Source of the DNA: Morganella morganii H1r
Lineage (GTDB): Bacteria; Pseudomonadota; Gammaproteobacteria; Enterobacterales; Enterobacteriaceae
DNA length: 64,000 nucleotides
Assembly (NCBI RefSeq): GCF_000633515.1
Contig: NZ_AYMP01000044.1
Span: 1-64,000, forward strand
Direction: 5' to 3'
A model generated the notes under the pieces. The model saw only the letters and a program-made list of their open reading frames with translations, did no database searches and was not told the DNA's origin. A program made the position numbers and the translations under genes. Positions 36,145 to 48,049 of this stretch are shown in pieces. The stretch's first letter is position 1. Each line of letters starts with the position of its first letter.

Positions 36145-36170
36145 CGCCCGGTTTTTCCCGGGCGTTTTTT
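36145..36170 (+). terminator. Terminator of purMN
   Basis: A 7-bp stem CGCCCGG/CCGGGCG (36145-36151 with 36158-36164) followed by six T residues, 8 nt past the purN stop. Confidence 0.88.
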
Positions 36171-36175
36171 CATCA

Positions 36176-36478
36176 CTACCGCAGTTTTGCCATCTCATTA
36201 AGATACGCTTTGCGCTGTCCGGTATAGTTCCACCACGGCTGTGCCGGTTGTCCGGAGAGAAAATCGGTCACTGACCAGAACACATCAATAACGCAGGGAT
36301 CCTGACGGATACCGGTTACCGCGCAGAGCATTTCATACATAATCACCGGGTCTGAACCGGCAATATCCTGCGGTGTCTCATACCCCAGCAAACGCAGATC
36401 TTCCGCCATCGCTTCGCCGATATTCGGCAGGTCAGTAAGCGTATTAAGACGGGTGCGGCACACTTTTGTCGGGTTCAT
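36176..36478 (-). CDS. Cdd1-like helix-hairpin-helix protein
   Basis: 100 residues fitting the 'pathogenicity locus' Cdd1 family (PF11731): a helix-hairpin-helix LTDLPNIGEAMAEDLRLLGYETPQDI, then DPVIMYEMLCAVTGIRQDPCVIDVFWS and a Trp-rich C-terminus PWWNYTGQRKAYL. HhH motifs usually bind DNA without sequence specificity; no role is established. It is single, between purN and the divergent speG. Confidence 0.82.
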   Translation of the reverse strand: MNPTKVCRTRLNTLTDLPNIGEAMAEDLRLLGYETPQDIAGSDPVIMYEMLCAVTGIRQDPCVIDVFWSVTDFLSGQPAQPWWNYTGQRKAYLNEMAKLR

Positions 36479-36683
36479 AGAAATATCCGGTATTTATTAA
36501 TGGCATGCGTATTATCACATACTTTATCATCAGTTTGCCGCGACCGGTACTCAAATAACTGGTAATTGTTATAATTTTACACACGCCCCCCTGCAATGAT
36601 GCCGAAAAGCGGATCCCCGGATAATTCCGTTTCTGTTATGTGTTACACTGTCTGATAAAATACAACCAATACCGAGGTGATTT

Positions 36684-37274
36684 ATGTCCGGTGGCACTGC
36701 TGTTCCGCCTGTAAAACTGCGCCCGCTTGAGCGTGAAGATTTAGCGTTTGTTCATCAGATGGATAATAACGCCAGCATTATGCGTTATTGGTTTGAGGAA
36801 CCGTATGAAGCCTTTATTGAATTAAGTGATTTGTACGACAAACATATTCACGATCAGTCAGAACGCCGCTTCATCGTGGAAAGTGACGGCACCAAAGTCG
36901 GGCTGGTGGAACTGGTGGAAATTAATCATGTACACCGCCGCGCTGAATTCCAGATCATTATCGCCCCTTCACATCAGGGTCACGGATTTGCCTCCCGCGC
37001 CGCCCGTCTGGCCATGGATTATGCGTTTTCTGTCCTCAACTTATATAAACTGTATCTGATTGTGGATATCGAAAACGAAAAAGCGATCCATATTTATAAA
37101 AAGCTCGGCTTCCATACCGAAGGCCAGTTAATTGATGAGTTTTTCGTCAACGGAGAATACCGCACCGCCATCCGGATGTGTATTTTTCAGCCGGAATATC
37201 TGGTGATGAAAAATAAATCAGCGGATGCGGAAAGCTACGTTGAAAAAAATGCCCGCGTAAAGCAGAACCTGTAA
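36684..37274 (+). CDS. speG: Spermidine N1-acetyltransferase
   Basis: 196 residues (E. coli 186, with a slightly longer C-terminus here). A GNAT enzyme that acetylates spermidine and spermine. Blocks near-identical to Spe[59 protein letters not shown] with the acetyl-CoA loop [14 protein letters not shown], and [20 protein letters not shown]. An aaccgaggtgatt ribosome site precedes the ATG. In E. coli speG lies elsewhere, so its place before ppk is a local difference. Confidence 0.96.
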   Translation: MSGGTAVPPVKLRPLEREDLAFVHQMDNNASIMRYWFEEPYEAFIELSDLYDKHIHDQSERRFIVESDGTKVGLVELVEINHVHRRAEFQIIIAPSHQGHGFASRAARLAMDYAFSVLNLYKLYLIVDIENEKAIHIYKKLGFHTEGQLIDEFFVNGEYRTAIRMCIFQPEYLVMKNKSADAESYVEKNARVKQNL

Positions 37275-37339
37275 TGTTTTTTTAGTAAACTGTACACTGT
37301 GTTTAACCCAGATTCAGCGTAACCCGTTCCGGAGTAACA

Positions 37340-39412
37340 ATGTCCCAAGATAGGCTCTATATGGAAAAAGAACTCAGTTGGCTGTCGTTCAACGAACGGG
37401 TTCTTCAGGAGGCCGCCGACAAACGCAACCCGCTGATTGAACGCATGCGTTTTCTGGGCATTTACTCAAATAACCTGGATGAGTTTTATAAAGTCCGCTA
37501 TGCGGATGTTAAACGCCGAATCCTGATTAATGAGGAACAGCGTGGTTCCGGCGCCAGTGCGCGCCATCTGCTGCGCAAAATTGAAACCAAAGTGGCAAAA
37601 CAGGATCAGGCATTTGATACCCTGTATAATGACCTGCTGCTGGAAATGGCGCGTAATCAGATTTTCCTGATCAACGAGCGCCAGATTTCACCGAAACAAC
37701 AAATCTGGCTGCGGCAGTATTTCCGCCAGCATCTGCGCCAGCACATCACGCCGATTATGATCCAGACCAGTACCGATCTGGTTGAATTCCTCAAAGACGA
37801 TTACACCTATCTGGTGGTGGAGATTGTCAAGTCCGGCCGTGAAACCCGCTATGCACTGCTGGAAATTCCGTCCGATAAAGTCCCGCGTTTTGTCAATCTG
37901 CCGACTGAAAACGGCCGCCGCCGCCAGTCGATGATCCTTATCGACAATATTCTGCGCTACTGCCTGGATGAAATCTTCAAGGGTTTCTTTGATTTCGATG
38001 CCCTCAACGCCTATTCCATGAAAATGACGCGCGATGCCGAATATGACCTCGCCACCGAAATGGAATCGGGTATGCTGGAGATGATGTCTTCGACCCTGAA
38101 ACAGCGCCTGACCGCCGAGCCGGTCCGTTTTGTCTATCAGCGCGATATGCCGGATGAAATGGTGACACTGCTGCGTGAAAAACTCGGCCTGACCAATGAT
38201 GACTCTGTCATTGCCGGCGGGCGCTATCATAATTTCAAGGACTTCATCCGTTTCCCGAATGAAGGCAATAAGAATTTGTTAAACAAACCGCTGCCGCGTC
38301 TGCGGCACGTCTGGTTTGATCATCACCGCAACGGCTTTGATGCTATCCGTGAGCGGGATGTACTGCTCTATTACCCGTACCACACCTTTGAGCATGTGCT
38401 GGAACTGCTGCGCCAGGCTTCCTTTGACCCGAGCGTGATTTCTATCAAGATGAATATCTACCGTGTCGCCAAGGACTCCCGCATTATCGACTCCATGATC
38501 CACGCGGCACACAACGGCAAAAAAGTGACCGTGGTGGTTGAGTTACAGGCGCGCTTTGATGAAGAAGCCAATATTCACTGGGCGCGGCACCTGACCGCCG
38601 CCGGGGTGCATGTTATTTTCTCCGCGCCGGGGCTGAAAATTCACGCCAAACTGTTTATTATCTCGCGGCTGGAAGACGGGGATGTGATCCGCCGTTATGC
38701 CCATATCGGTACGGGTAACTTCAACGAAAAAACCGCGCGCATCTACACGGATTACTCGCTGCTGACCGCCAACGAAGAGATCACCAATGAAGTCCGGCGC
38801 GTGTTCAACTTTATTGAGAACCCGTACCGCCCGGTTTCCTTTGATAACCTGATGGTGTCACCGCAGAATTCACGGGCAATGCTGAATCAGCTGATTGATG
38901 ATGAAATCGCCAATGCGCTGGCCGGCTATGAGGCCGGGATCACGCTGAAAATCAACAATCTGGTGGATAAACAGCTGAGCGAACGCCTCTATGATGCCTC
39001 AGAAGCCGGGGTGAAAATCCGTCTGCTGGTGCGCGGCATGTGCGCGCTGGTACCGGGACAGGTGCCGTACAGTGAAAATATCCAGGTAACCAGTATCGTT
39101 GACCGGTTCCTGGAGCATGACCGGGTGTATGTATTTACCAATAAAGGGGATGAAAAAGTCTATCTCTCCTCTGCGGACTGGATGACCCGTAATATCGATT
39201 ACCGGATTGAAGTGGCGGTTCGCCTGCTGGATCCGGTGCTGCGCCGCCGGGTGCTCGATATTCTGGATATTCAGTTCAGTGATAATGAGAAGGCGCGTTA
39301 TCTCGATAAAGAGATGTCCAACCATTATGTGCCGCGCGGCAACAAGCGGAAAGTCCGCTCGCAGATGGCGGTTTATGACTATATTCGTTCCCTGGAACAA
39401 CCGGATAATTAA
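37340..39412 (+). CDS. ppk: Polyphosphate kinase 1
   Basis: 690 residues (E. coli 688). Makes inorganic polyphosphate from ATP. The order is an N domain ([15 protein letters not shown]), an H domain, and two phospholipase D-like catalytic domains; the phosphorylated His lies in [13 protein letters not shown], with the ATP-binding [14 protein letters not shown] nearby. Cytoplasmic-membrane-associated homotetramer. ppx follows 11 nt downstream. Confidence 0.98.
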   Translation: MSQDRLYMEKELSWLSFNERVLQEAADKRNPLIERMRFLGIYSNNLDEFYKVRYADVKRRILINEEQRGSGASARHLLRKIETKVAKQDQAFDTLYNDLLLEMARNQIFLINERQISPKQQIWLRQYFRQHLRQHITPIMIQTSTDLVEFLKDDYTYLVVEIVKSGRETRYALLEIPSDKVPRFVNLPTENGRRRQSMILIDNILRYCLDEIFKGFFDFDALNAYSMKMTRDAEYDLATEMESGMLEMMSSTLKQRLTAEPVRFVYQRDMPDEMVTLLREKLGLTNDDSVIAGGRYHNFKDFIRFPNEGNKNLLNKPLPRLRHVWFDHHRNGFDAIRERDVLLYYPYHTFEHVLELLRQASFDPSVISIKMNIYRVAKDSRIIDSMIHAAHNGKKVTVVVELQARFDEEANIHWARHLTAAGVHVIFSAPGLKIHAKLFIISRLEDGDVIRRYAHIGTGNFNEKTARIYTDYSLLTANEEITNEVRRVFNFIENPYRPVSFDNLMVSPQNSRAMLNQLIDDEIANALAGYEAGITLKINNLVDKQLSERLYDASEAGVKIRLLVRGMCALVPGQVPYSENIQVTSIVDRFLEHDRVYVFTNKGDEKVYLSSADWMTRNIDYRIEVAVRLLDPVLRRRVLDILDIQFSDNEKARYLDKEMSNHYVPRGNKRKVRSQMAVYDYIRSLEQPDN

Positions 39413-39423
39413 AAGGCCCGTTC

Positions 39424-40956
39424 ATGCCATTATCACTGATCACGGAAAAAGATCGTCCGCTGGAAATCGCAGCCATCGACCTCGGGTCGAACAGCTTTCA
39501 TATGGTGATTGCCCGTATTGTCAACGGCGCACTCCAGGTTCTCAGCCGCCTGAAACAGCGGGTGTATCTGGCTGAAGGCTTAAATGATCAGAATGAGCTG
39601 AGTGAAGACGCCATGGAACGCGGGCTGGCCTGCCTGGCGCTGTTTGCCGAGCGCCTTCAGGGTTTTCCCGCCGCACAGGTCACGATTGTCGGGACACACA
39701 GTCTGCGTGAAGCGGTCAATGCGCACGAGTTTCTCGAACGCGCCGCGTCTGTTATCCCCTATCCGATTGAAATTATTTCCGGTCATGAGGAAGCACGCCT
39801 GATTTTTATGGGTGTTGAGCACACACAACCGGAAAAAGGCCGTAAACTGGTGATCGATATCGGCGGCGGCTCGACTGAGCTGGTGATCGGTGAGCGTTTT
39901 GAGCCGATTTTAATTGAAAGCCGCCGTATGGGCTGTGTCAGTTTCAGCCGTCAGTTTTTTCCGGACGGTAAAATCACCGAAGCCAACTTTAACCGCGCCC
40001 GGCTGATGGCCGTTTCCAAACTGGAAAATCTGGCGATTGCTTTCCGCGTGCAGGGCTGGGATGTGTGTCTCGGTGCCTCCGGCACCATCAAAGCGGCCTG
40101 TGAAATCCTGCGTGAACTGGGGGAGCGGGACGGCATTATCACCCCTGTCCGCCTGGAAATGCTGGTCAAACAGGTGCTGCGTTACAAACGGTTTGATGCC
40201 CTGAATTTACCGGGGCTGTCTGACGATCGCAAAAAAGTGTTTGTGCCGGGTCTGGCGATTCTGTGCGGTCTGTTTGACGCACTGGAAATCACCGGACTGC
40301 GCCTGTCTGCCGGTGCCCTGCGCGAAGGCGTACTGTATGAGATGGAAGGCCGTTTCCGTCATCAGGACATCCGCCAGCGCACCGCACAAAGTCTGGTGGA
40401 GCACTATAATGTGGACAACGCCCAGGTACTGCGTGTCCTCACCACCATGAAAAACCTGTACCGGCAATGGGCGGAGCAGAATCCGTCCCTGGTTGATCCG
40501 CAGCTGGAAGCCATTCTGGTCTGGGCGGTCTGGCTGCATGAAGTCGGGCTGAGCATCAACCTCTCCGGCCTGCACCGTCATTCGGCCTATATTCTGCAGA
40601 ACACCAATTTACCGGGATTCACCCAGGAACAGCAGCTGCTGCTCGCCACACTGGTGCGCTACCACCGCAAAGCGGTAAAAAGTGACGATATCCCGAAATT
40701 CACACTGTTTAAACGTAAACAGGTCATCCCCCTGATACAGATCCTGCGCCTCGCGGTCTTACTGAATAATCAGCGTCAGTCCACCACCAAACGCTCCTCA
40801 CTGCGTCTGGAAACCAATGAGGGACACTGGACACTGTTTTTTCCGCGCCGCTATCTGACTATCAACACATTAATGCAGCTTGATCTGGAAAAAGAGCAGG
40901 CTTACTGGGATGATGTGCCCGGCTGGCACCTCGGTATAAAAGAAGAAGACGTCTAA
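39424..40956 (+). CDS. ppx: Exopolyphosphatase
   Basis: 510 residues (E. coli 513). Removes phosphate from polyphosphate ends. Belongs to the ASKHA fold: [17 protein letters not shown] (phosphate 1), [14 protein letters not shown] (phosphate 2) and a C-terminal HD-like region ([19 protein letters not shown] before it; [20 protein letters not shown] within). Cotranscribed with ppk, as in E. coli. mgtE follows 58 nt later. Confidence 0.97.
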   Translation: MPLSLITEKDRPLEIAAIDLGSNSFHMVIARIVNGALQVLSRLKQRVYLAEGLNDQNELSEDAMERGLACLALFAERLQGFPAAQVTIVGTHSLREAVNAHEFLERAASVIPYPIEIISGHEEARLIFMGVEHTQPEKGRKLVIDIGGGSTELVIGERFEPILIESRRMGCVSFSRQFFPDGKITEANFNRARLMAVSKLENLAIAFRVQGWDVCLGASGTIKAACEILRELGERDGIITPVRLEMLVKQVLRYKRFDALNLPGLSDDRKKVFVPGLAILCGLFDALEITGLRLSAGALREGVLYEMEGRFRHQDIRQRTAQSLVEHYNVDNAQVLRVLTTMKNLYRQWAEQNPSLVDPQLEAILVWAVWLHEVGLSINLSGLHRHSAYILQNTNLPGFTQEQQLLLATLVRYHRKAVKSDDIPKFTLFKRKQVIPLIQILRLAVLLNNQRQSTTKRSSLRLETNEGHWTLFFPRRYLTINTLMQLDLEKEQAYWDDVPGWHLGIKEEDV

Positions 40957-41014
40957 CAGGGAGAATCCCCGGCCAGTCTTATTTGTTTAAAAGTTTTATG
41001 TGTAAAGGAAAATC

Positions 41015-42478
41015 ATGTCTGAACACACTTTCGCCATTGATAACTCATCACCGGTCAATCCGCACTCCCAGCGGCTGGCTCACATTCGTCAGCAGGTTTT
41101 GCCCCTGTTCCTCAACGACTCGCAGTTTGTGGAAACCATTCTGGGCACCGCCGATGAACATGCCAGGCTCAGTGATGATGAACTGCATTCAAAATCGAAG
41201 TTAGTCAAAAATCTGCTGACTGACCTCCACGCCGCTGACCTTGCGGATATGCTGGAAGCCCTGCCCTATGATGAACGTCTCGCGCTCTGGCATCTGATTG
41301 ATAACCACCAGCGCGGGGAAGTGCTGGTGGAAGCCTCTGTCTCCGTGTGGGACAGCCTGATTAAAGATATGTCAGACAAAGAGCTGCTGCGCGCCGTTGC
41401 CACCCTGCATGTGGATGAGCAGGCGTATATCGCCGAGCACCTGCCGCGCGATACCATGCGCCGCCTGCTGACCTATCTGGAACCGAGTCTGCGTAACCGC
41501 ATCCGCACGGTTCTTCAGTATCCGGCGGACAGTATCGGCCAGATGATGGACTTTGAGTTTGTTACGGTGCGCGGTAATGTCCCGCTGAAAACGGTTCAGC
41601 GTTTTCTGCGCTACCGCAGCAATATTCCGGAAGCCACCGATAAAATCTTTGTTATCGACAGCAATAATATTTTGCAGGGCGAGCTGCCGCTGACCACCAT
41701 TCTCACCCAGTCACCGGACAAACTGGTCTCTGATGTGATGAAAACCGAGCCGGTCACCTTCCTGCCGGATGAAAAAGGCGAAGATGCCTCCGGTGCGTTC
41801 GAACGTTATGACTTAATCTCTGCCGCGGTTGTCGATAATAACGGGCGGCTGCTCGGACGGCTCACCGTTGAGGATATCGTTGATAACCTGAATGAAGAGA
41901 GTGAAGAAAACATCCGTCGTATGGGGGGCTTAAGCCCGGAAGAGGATGTGTTTGCCCCGGTCGGTCAGGCGGTGAAAAACCGCTGGGCGTGGCTGGCGAT
42001 TAACCTCTGTACCGCATTTGTCGCTTCCCGCGTGATTGGGGTGTTTGAGCATACTATTTCCCAGCTGGTTGCACTTGCCACCCTGATGCCGATTGTCGCC
42101 GGTATCGGCGGTAACACCGGTAACCAGACCATCACCATGATTGTCCGCGCCCTGGCACTTCACCAGATCCAGAAAGGCAGTTTTTCCTTCCTGCTGCTGC
42201 GTGAGCTGGGCGTTGCCTTTATCAACGGCGTGGTCTGGGGCGGGATTATGGGGGTCGTCACGTACCTGCTCTACGGCGATATCGCCATGGGTGCGGTAAT
42301 GACGCTGGCTATGGTGCTTAACCTGCTGATGGCCGCCATCATGGGAGTACTGATCCCGCTGACGATGATGAAACTCGGACGCGACCCGGCACTCGGCTCC
42401 AGTGTGATGATCACCGCCATCACCGATACCGGCGGATTTTTCATCTTTTTAGGTCTCGCCACCCTGTTCCTGGTCTGA
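41015..42478 (+). CDS. mgtE: Magnesium transporter MgtE
   Basis: 487 residues. The cytosolic N domain (LTDLHAADLADMLEALP) and two CBS domains (near MDFEFVTVRGNVPLKTVQRF and VSDVMKTEPVTFLPDEKGED) gate a five-span membrane channel, whose signature LMPIVAGIGGNTGNQTITM is intact. CBS domains close the channel when cytosolic magnesium is high. It is absent from E. coli K-12 but common in Proteus relatives. Weak spacing to ppx (58 nt) allows cotranscription, which would link phosphate polymer metabolism and its counter-ion. Confidence 0.95.
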   Translation: MSEHTFAIDNSSPVNPHSQRLAHIRQQVLPLFLNDSQFVETILGTADEHARLSDDELHSKSKLVKNLLTDLHAADLADMLEALPYDERLALWHLIDNHQRGEVLVEASVSVWDSLIKDMSDKELLRAVATLHVDEQAYIAEHLPRDTMRRLLTYLEPSLRNRIRTVLQYPADSIGQMMDFEFVTVRGNVPLKTVQRFLRYRSNIPEATDKIFVIDSNNILQGELPLTTILTQSPDKLVSDVMKTEPVTFLPDEKGEDASGAFERYDLISAAVVDNNGRLLGRLTVEDIVDNLNEESEENIRRMGGLSPEEDVFAPVGQAVKNRWAWLAINLCTAFVASRVIGVFEHTISQLVALATLMPIVAGIGGNTGNQTITMIVRALALHQIQKGSFSFLLLRELGVAFINGVVWGGIMGVVTYLLYGDIAMGAVMTLAMVLNLLMAAIMGVLIPLTMMKLGRDPALGSSVMITAITDTGGFFIFLGLATLFLV

Positions 42479-42500
42479 TTTTTGCTCAGATAATCCTCTG

Positions 42501-42548
42501 CGGCCACGGAAAGAGAAGTTTTCCTTCTGCTCTCCGTGGCCGTTTTTG
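42501..42548 (+). terminator. Terminator of ppk-ppx-mgtE
   Basis: A long hairpin with a perfect 10-bp outer stem CGGCCACGGA/TCCGTGGCCG (42501-42510 with 42533-42542), partial pairing inside (AGAAG/CTTCT) and a terminal T run. Confidence 0.88.
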
Positions 42549-43148
42549 TCTCTTCCCGCTGCGTTTCTCTCCTCTTGCCATTACCCCGCCACAGAGGATT
42601 ATGATGCCGGACTGACAATATCCGGTGAATATGATCACTTCTTTACTGCTGCTCTGAAATAATCATCATGCCGCTCACACTTATTTATATTTATTTACTG
42701 CTGTTCATTCGTGAGTATATTGATAAGCCTTATTCATATAATGGCATTAATCGTATTTTATAAACCCGTATTCCCGGTAAATAATAATAAGGGCTGAACC
42801 TTTCATTATTCCGTTAATTATCCGTTCCGGTTTTCATAATATGCTGTCATTCCGGATTCCTTAACGTTATCATCCGTGACACAAATCATATTTAGTTCAA
42901 TAGTTCAACCTATGATATGCAATTAGAATATTCATCTTGTTTTAGCGGGTGCTGTTTACAATATACGGAATTTCTTGCTATAACAAAGCATACCCTCCGG
43001 TAACAGACAATTCCCGTTTTTTATTTCCGGTTATCCCTGTGATAACCGGGATTGTGTTGCCGCCACCTCTCTTTTGGGAAACACAAATGAGAAAAAAAAT
43101 GACACGACCCCCGTCATTGAATAAATGAGTAAATAAAAGGACATAATT
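42549..43148. other. Long leader region of the MHS transporter gene
   Basis: 600 bp without a supportable gene. It is AT-rich in its middle part and contains, at 43027-43049, a perfect 9-bp inverted repeat (CCGGTTATC/GATAACCGG, 5-nt spacer) 100 nt upstream of the start codon. That element could be an operator or a 5'-UTR hairpin. No tRNA or recognised riboswitch is visible. A ribosome site (aaaagga) precedes 43149. Confidence 0.5.
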
Positions 43149-44498
43149 ATGACAACCGATACATCGCCATTAAGTCAGCCTCAGGCAAGGCCATTAAATA
43201 AAAACGATTATAAAACACTGGGATTATCCTCCCTCGGCGGCACGCTTGAATTCTATGATTTTGTCATATTTGTGTTTTTTACCGGTACGCTAACCCACCT
43301 GTTTTTCCCGGGTGATAACGAATTTATCGCCCAGATGAAAACGCTGGGAATTTTCGCCGCCGGTTACCTGGCACGTCCGCTCGGCGGGATCATTATGGCG
43401 CATTTCGGCGATATTATCGGCCGCAAGCGCATGTTTACCCTGAGTATTTTCCTGATGGCGGTGCCGACACTGGTCATCGGTATGCTGCCGACCTACGAAA
43501 GCATCGGTGTGGCAGCACCCGTCCTGTTACTGCTGATGCGTATTTTACAGGGCGCGGCGATCGGCGGTGAGATGCCGGGCGCCTGGGTATTTATCGCGGA
43601 GCACACACCGGAACAGCGCTACGGGCTGGGTGTCGGTACGCTGACCTCCGGGATCACCGGCGGTATTTTGCTGGGTTCGCTGGTCGCTATCGCAGTTCAG
43701 GCCTCTTATACTGCGGCTGAAGTCACTGCGTGGGCATGGCGTATTCCGTTTATCCTCGGTGGGGTGTTCGGCCTGGTTTCTGTGTATCTGCGCCGCTTTT
43801 TGCAGGAAACCCCGATCTTTAAAGAGATGGCCGCCAAACGGGCATTGTCCGAAGAGATGCCGGTAAAAACGGTTCTGAAAAACCACAAAATGGCCTGTTT
43901 TGTCACCGCCGGGCTGACCTGGTCATTATCCACCGCTATCGTGGTGATCATTCTGATGACCCCGTCCGTTGTGGTGGAAAAGATGTACGGTATTGATCGC
44001 ACATTGTCATTACAGGCAAACTGCGTGGCTACGCTGACCTTAACCCTCGGCTGTATTTTCTGGGGCTGGCTGGAAGATAAGATCGGCAGCCGTGTGACAC
44101 TCGCATTGTCCTGGGGCGGATTAGCGATCACCGCATTTCACTTCTACAGTGCACTGTCACCGGATATCGCAGCGGCTTCACTGGTGATTAACTATGCAGT
44201 GATGGGCTTTTTTGTCGGCGCGATTGCCACCACACCAATTATCAGTACGCGGGCATTTCCGCCGGCAATCCGTTTCTCCGGCTTATCTTTTGCCTACAAC
44301 ATGGCTTACGCGGTATTCGGCGGCTTAACGCCGATGCTGACCGGCGCCTGGTTGCAGAAAAGTGCAATGGCACCGGCGTATTATGTGGCAGGTGTGTCCG
44401 TACTGGCGATTGTCATCGGCTTCTTACCGCTGGCACACAAAGGCTGGACAGCGCGTAAAGCTCAAAGTACGAAAACGGTCGCGGCACAGCCGTCTTAA
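43149..44498 (+). CDS. MHS-family MFS metabolite:proton symporter
   Basis: 449 residues with 12 predicted membrane spans. Typical metabolite:H+ symporter features: LGGTLEFYDFVIFVFF in span 1, then GYLARPLGGIIMAHFGDIIGRKRMF (the MFS A motif) and RILQGAAIGGEMPGAWVFIAEH (span 4-5). MHS members carry citrate, alpha-ketoglutarate, proline/betaine or shikimate; the sequence alone does not settle the substrate. It ends before a hairpin shared with the convergent doxX gene. Confidence 0.85.
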   Translation: MTTDTSPLSQPQARPLNKNDYKTLGLSSLGGTLEFYDFVIFVFFTGTLTHLFFPGDNEFIAQMKTLGIFAAGYLARPLGGIIMAHFGDIIGRKRMFTLSIFLMAVPTLVIGMLPTYESIGVAAPVLLLLMRILQGAAIGGEMPGAWVFIAEHTPEQRYGLGVGTLTSGITGGILLGSLVAIAVQASYTAAEVTAWAWRIPFILGGVFGLVSVYLRRFLQETPIFKEMAAKRALSEEMPVKTVLKNHKMACFVTAGLTWSLSTAIVVIILMTPSVVVEKMYGIDRTLSLQANCVATLTLTLGCIFWGWLEDKIGSRVTLALSWGGLAITAFHFYSALSPDIAAASLVINYAVMGFFVGAIATTPIISTRAFPPAIRFSGLSFAYNMAYAVFGGLTPMLTGAWLQKSAMAPAYYVAGVSVLAIVIGFLPLAHKGWTARKAQSTKTVAAQPS

Positions 44499-44516
44499 CG
44501 AAACCGATAAAACAGC

Positions 44517-44550
44517 AAGGGCGGATCATCATGATCCGCCCTTTTTCTTT
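44517..44550. terminator. Terminator between MHS transporter and doxX gene
   Basis: A perfect 11-bp stem AAGGGCGGATC/GATCCGCCCTT (44517-44527 with 44533-44543) followed by a T run on the plus strand; the convergent doxX gene ends 20 nt away. Confidence 0.88.
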
Positions 44551-44562
44551 CCGTCTTCTGAA

Positions 44563-44985
44563 TCAGCGCCAGGCCGGGTTTTTTATCACCGAATATTTAC
44601 CCGGACCAATAAAGGCCAGCGCAATACCGCTGATAAAGAAATACATCAGGCTTTCAATCGCCCACGCCCCTGTCGGATCCAGCATAAAGGTCTTATTCAC
44701 ACCTATCATCAGCCAGGCGACCACCATGGTAAAAGACACCAGCAATGCGGACGGCCGCGTCAGAATGCCGAGAATAATAAAGACCGGTGCGACAATTTCC
44801 CCGAGATAAGTACCGTAAGCGATAAATTCCGGTAACCCGAAAGAAGCCAGCAACCCTTTTATCCCCGCTGCACCGGTGAGTAATTTACCGATACCGTGAA
44901 ACAACATTAATCCGCCGACCGCCAGCCGCAGTAATAATTTCCCGGCATCGTCGTGTGATAACAGCCTGTTGATTACACCTGTCAT
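44563..44985 (-). CDS. DoxX family membrane protein
   Basis: 140 residues with four membrane spans. DoxX signatures: LLLRLAVGGLMLFHGIGKLLTG at the first span, then FGLPEFIAYGTYLGEIVAPVFIILGILTRPSALL, and FISGIALAFIGPGKYSV at the end. I chose ATG 44985 (MTGVINRLL), with ribosome site aggggta; the longer frame to 45060 has none. Relatives are involved in thiosulphate oxidation or oxidative-stress complexes, but the role here is unknown. Confidence 0.85.
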   Translation of the reverse strand: MTGVINRLLSHDDAGKLLLRLAVGGLMLFHGIGKLLTGAAGIKGLLASFGLPEFIAYGTYLGEIVAPVFIILGILTRPSALLVSFTMVVAWLMIGVNKTFMLDPTGAWAIESLMYFFISGIALAFIGPGKYSVIKNPAWR

Positions 44986-46137
<1,152 letters not shown>

Positions 46138-46151
46138 GCGGTGATATTTGG

Positions 46152-46177
46152 TCAGGGCAGCGCAATATCTGCCCTGA
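46152..46177. terminator. Hairpin between phoC and the lipoprotein gene
   Basis: A 9-bp stem TCAGGGCAG/CTGCCCTGA (46152-46160 with 46169-46177) in the 48-nt gap between convergent stops. No strong U run, so moderate confidence. Confidence 0.5.
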
Positions 46178-46185
46178 AATCCCTG

Positions 46186-46545
46186 TTATTCCCACATCCA
46201 GCGGTCTTCCCGATCCCAGCCTTTTGTTTTCATGCAGCTGTAGAAATAGCGGTTGCGGCTGTCTTCATTCACATCCATCACATAACTTTCCGTTACCGGG
46301 GTCTGCTCTTTGTAGGTTTTGCTGTTACCGCAGTCATCATCCTTTTTGCAGCGTTTCTCCACATCCCGCATCACGCTGCGCTGGGCAACTTCATTTTTGA
46401 CCGGATAAAGCTTGTGTGATTCCGGTTCACAGAAGGCATTTGCCTCTGCCCGTGTGTATTCGGATCCGCCCGGAACTTCCACCCAGACAGAAGAACAGCC
46501 GGAAAGCAGCAGCGCAGAGATAAGAATAAGCCTGTTTTTCATCAT
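46186..46545 (-). CDS. Hypothetical lipoprotein
   Basis: 119 residues with a lipobox LLSGC (Cys at residue 17), so a lipid-anchored envelope protein. The mature part is rich in charged residues with four more Cys (FCEPE, RCKKDDDCGN, YSCMK), suggesting disulphides in the periplasm. Two adjacent ATG codons (46545 and 46542) could start it. I do not recognise the family. It stands alone between phoC and mdtA. Confidence 0.7.
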   Translation of the reverse strand: MMKNRLILISALLLSGCSSVWVEVPGGSEYTRAEANAFCEPESHKLYPVKNEVAQRSVMRDVEKRCKKDDDCGNSKTYKEQTPVTESYVMDVNEDSRNRYFYSCMKTKGWDREDRWMWE

Positions 46546-46813
46546 TATGGTGCGTATTATAAGTTTGTTAAGAATGCGTAATATTACTGCACATCATAAA
46601 TTGAGTAAACCGCACCGGTAATATTTCCTTAAGGGATGATAAAGCGACTGACATAAAGACAGACTCCGCTGAAACCACATATATTTACCTGTATCAACGT
46701 TATTTTCACAATTCTTCCATTTTTACAATCAGATTTACCAGTACACTATCCCTATCATAATTCAGGCTGTTTTGCGCCCTTACGTGTACCCCGGCAGCAC
46801 CGGGTAAAAAGGA

Positions 46814-48049
46814 ATGATGAGTAATCCCAAAATGAATAATGTACAAAAGAGAAAGAAACGCACAGGCATTACGATAGCCGTTCTCCTTCTGGGCGCAGCC
46901 GGTTACGGCACCTATCATTACTTTCACTCTGCGGCACCGGCTACCCCGCCTGCTGCCGGCAAGCCGGGGGCTTCCGCAGGCAAAAACAGCAACCGTCCCG
47001 GCCGGCCGCCGCTGGCACCGGTGCAGGTAGCCAACGCCGTTTCGGAGACCATTCCCCGCACCTTGTCAGCACTCGGTACGGTACAGGCGGCAAATTCCGT
47101 GACAGTGACCAGCCGCGTGGAAGGCCAGCTGATGCAGATCCATTTTGAGGAAGGTCAGAAAGTGAATGCCGGTGATCTGCTGTTCACTATCGACCCGCGT
47201 CCGTTTGAGATCCAGCTGGCCCAGGCACAGGGACAGCTCGCCAAAGACCAGGCCACGCTCGCCAATGCCCGCCGTGATCTGAGCCGCTATCAGAAACTCG
47301 CGGCCACCAATGTCATTTCACAACAGGAGCTGGATACCCAGCAGGCGACCGTCAAATCGGCAGAAGCCGGTATCAAGGTGGATCAGGCGGCTATCGACAG
47401 CGCGAAACTGCAACTGACCTACAGCCGAATCACCGCGCCTATCAGCGGAAAAATGGGACTGCGTCAGGTGGATACCGGCAACTTTATTACTGCCGGAACC
47501 GCCATGCCGCTGGTGGTGATCAACCAGACCGCACCTGCCGATGTACTGTTTACTGTTCCGGAAAATGATATCCCGCTGATCCGCATGGCGCAGCGCACCC
47601 TGCCGGCACTTACCGTCACCGCACTGAGCAAAGATAACAGCGTCCGCCTGGCACAGGGCAAACTGCTGACACTGGATAACCAGATAGATGCCGCCACCGG
47701 CACAGTAAAAGCCAAAGCGCGGTTTGCCAATGATGATGACCTGCTGTTCCCGAACCAGTTTGTCAATGTACTGCTGCAGGTCGGCCAGCTGGAAAATGCC
47801 GTGGCGATCCCGAATGCCGCACTGCAGATGGGCACCGAAGGCAACTATGTCTGGCTGCTTGAAGCCGGAAATAAAGTCCGCAAACAGATTGTGGATGTGG
47901 AATTACAGACCCCGGAGCGCGTGGTGATCAAAAGCGGCGTCAGCGCCGGTGATACCCTGGTGACCGACGGAATCGACCGCCTGACTGACGGCGCACAGGT
48001 GGAAGTCGTATCCGGTGAAAAAAAAGCCGCAGCCGGAGATAAGGCCTGA
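46814..48049 (+). CDS. mdtA: Multidrug efflux membrane-fusion protein MdtA
   Basis: 411 residues (E. coli 415). The periplasmic adaptor linking the MdtBC RND pump to TolC. An N-terminal anchor ([21 protein letters not shown]) precedes lipoyl and alpha-hairpin domains ([44 protein letters not shown]). Tandem ATGs at 46814/46817 follow aaaagga. It overlaps mdtB by one base. In E. coli the operon is induced by BaeR; the upstream region here has no box I would call with confidence. Confidence 0.94.
   Translation: MMSNPKMNNVQKRKKRTGITIAVLLLGAAGYGTYHYFHSAAPATPPAAGKPGASAGKNSNRPGRPPLAPVQVANAVSETIPRTLSALGTVQAANSVTVTSRVEGQLMQIHFEEGQKVNAGDLLFTIDPRPFEIQLAQAQGQLAKDQATLANARRDLSRYQKLAATNVISQQELDTQQATVKSAEAGIKVDQAAIDSAKLQLTYSRITAPISGKMGLRQVDTGNFITAGTAMPLVVINQTAPADVLFTVPENDIPLIRMAQRTLPALTVTALSKDNSVRLAQGKLLTLDNQIDAATGTVKAKARFANDDDLLFPNQFVNVLLQVGQLENAVAIPNAALQMGTEGNYVWLLEAGNKVRKQIVDVELQTPERVVIKSGVSAGDTLVTDGIDRLTDGAQVEVVSGEKKAAAGDKA

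Noticed and set aside
46709-46726. A BaeR box upstream of mdtA (attcttccattttta)
   Set aside because: It resembles the TTCTCCAT core only with a one-base shift; the match is too weak to call.
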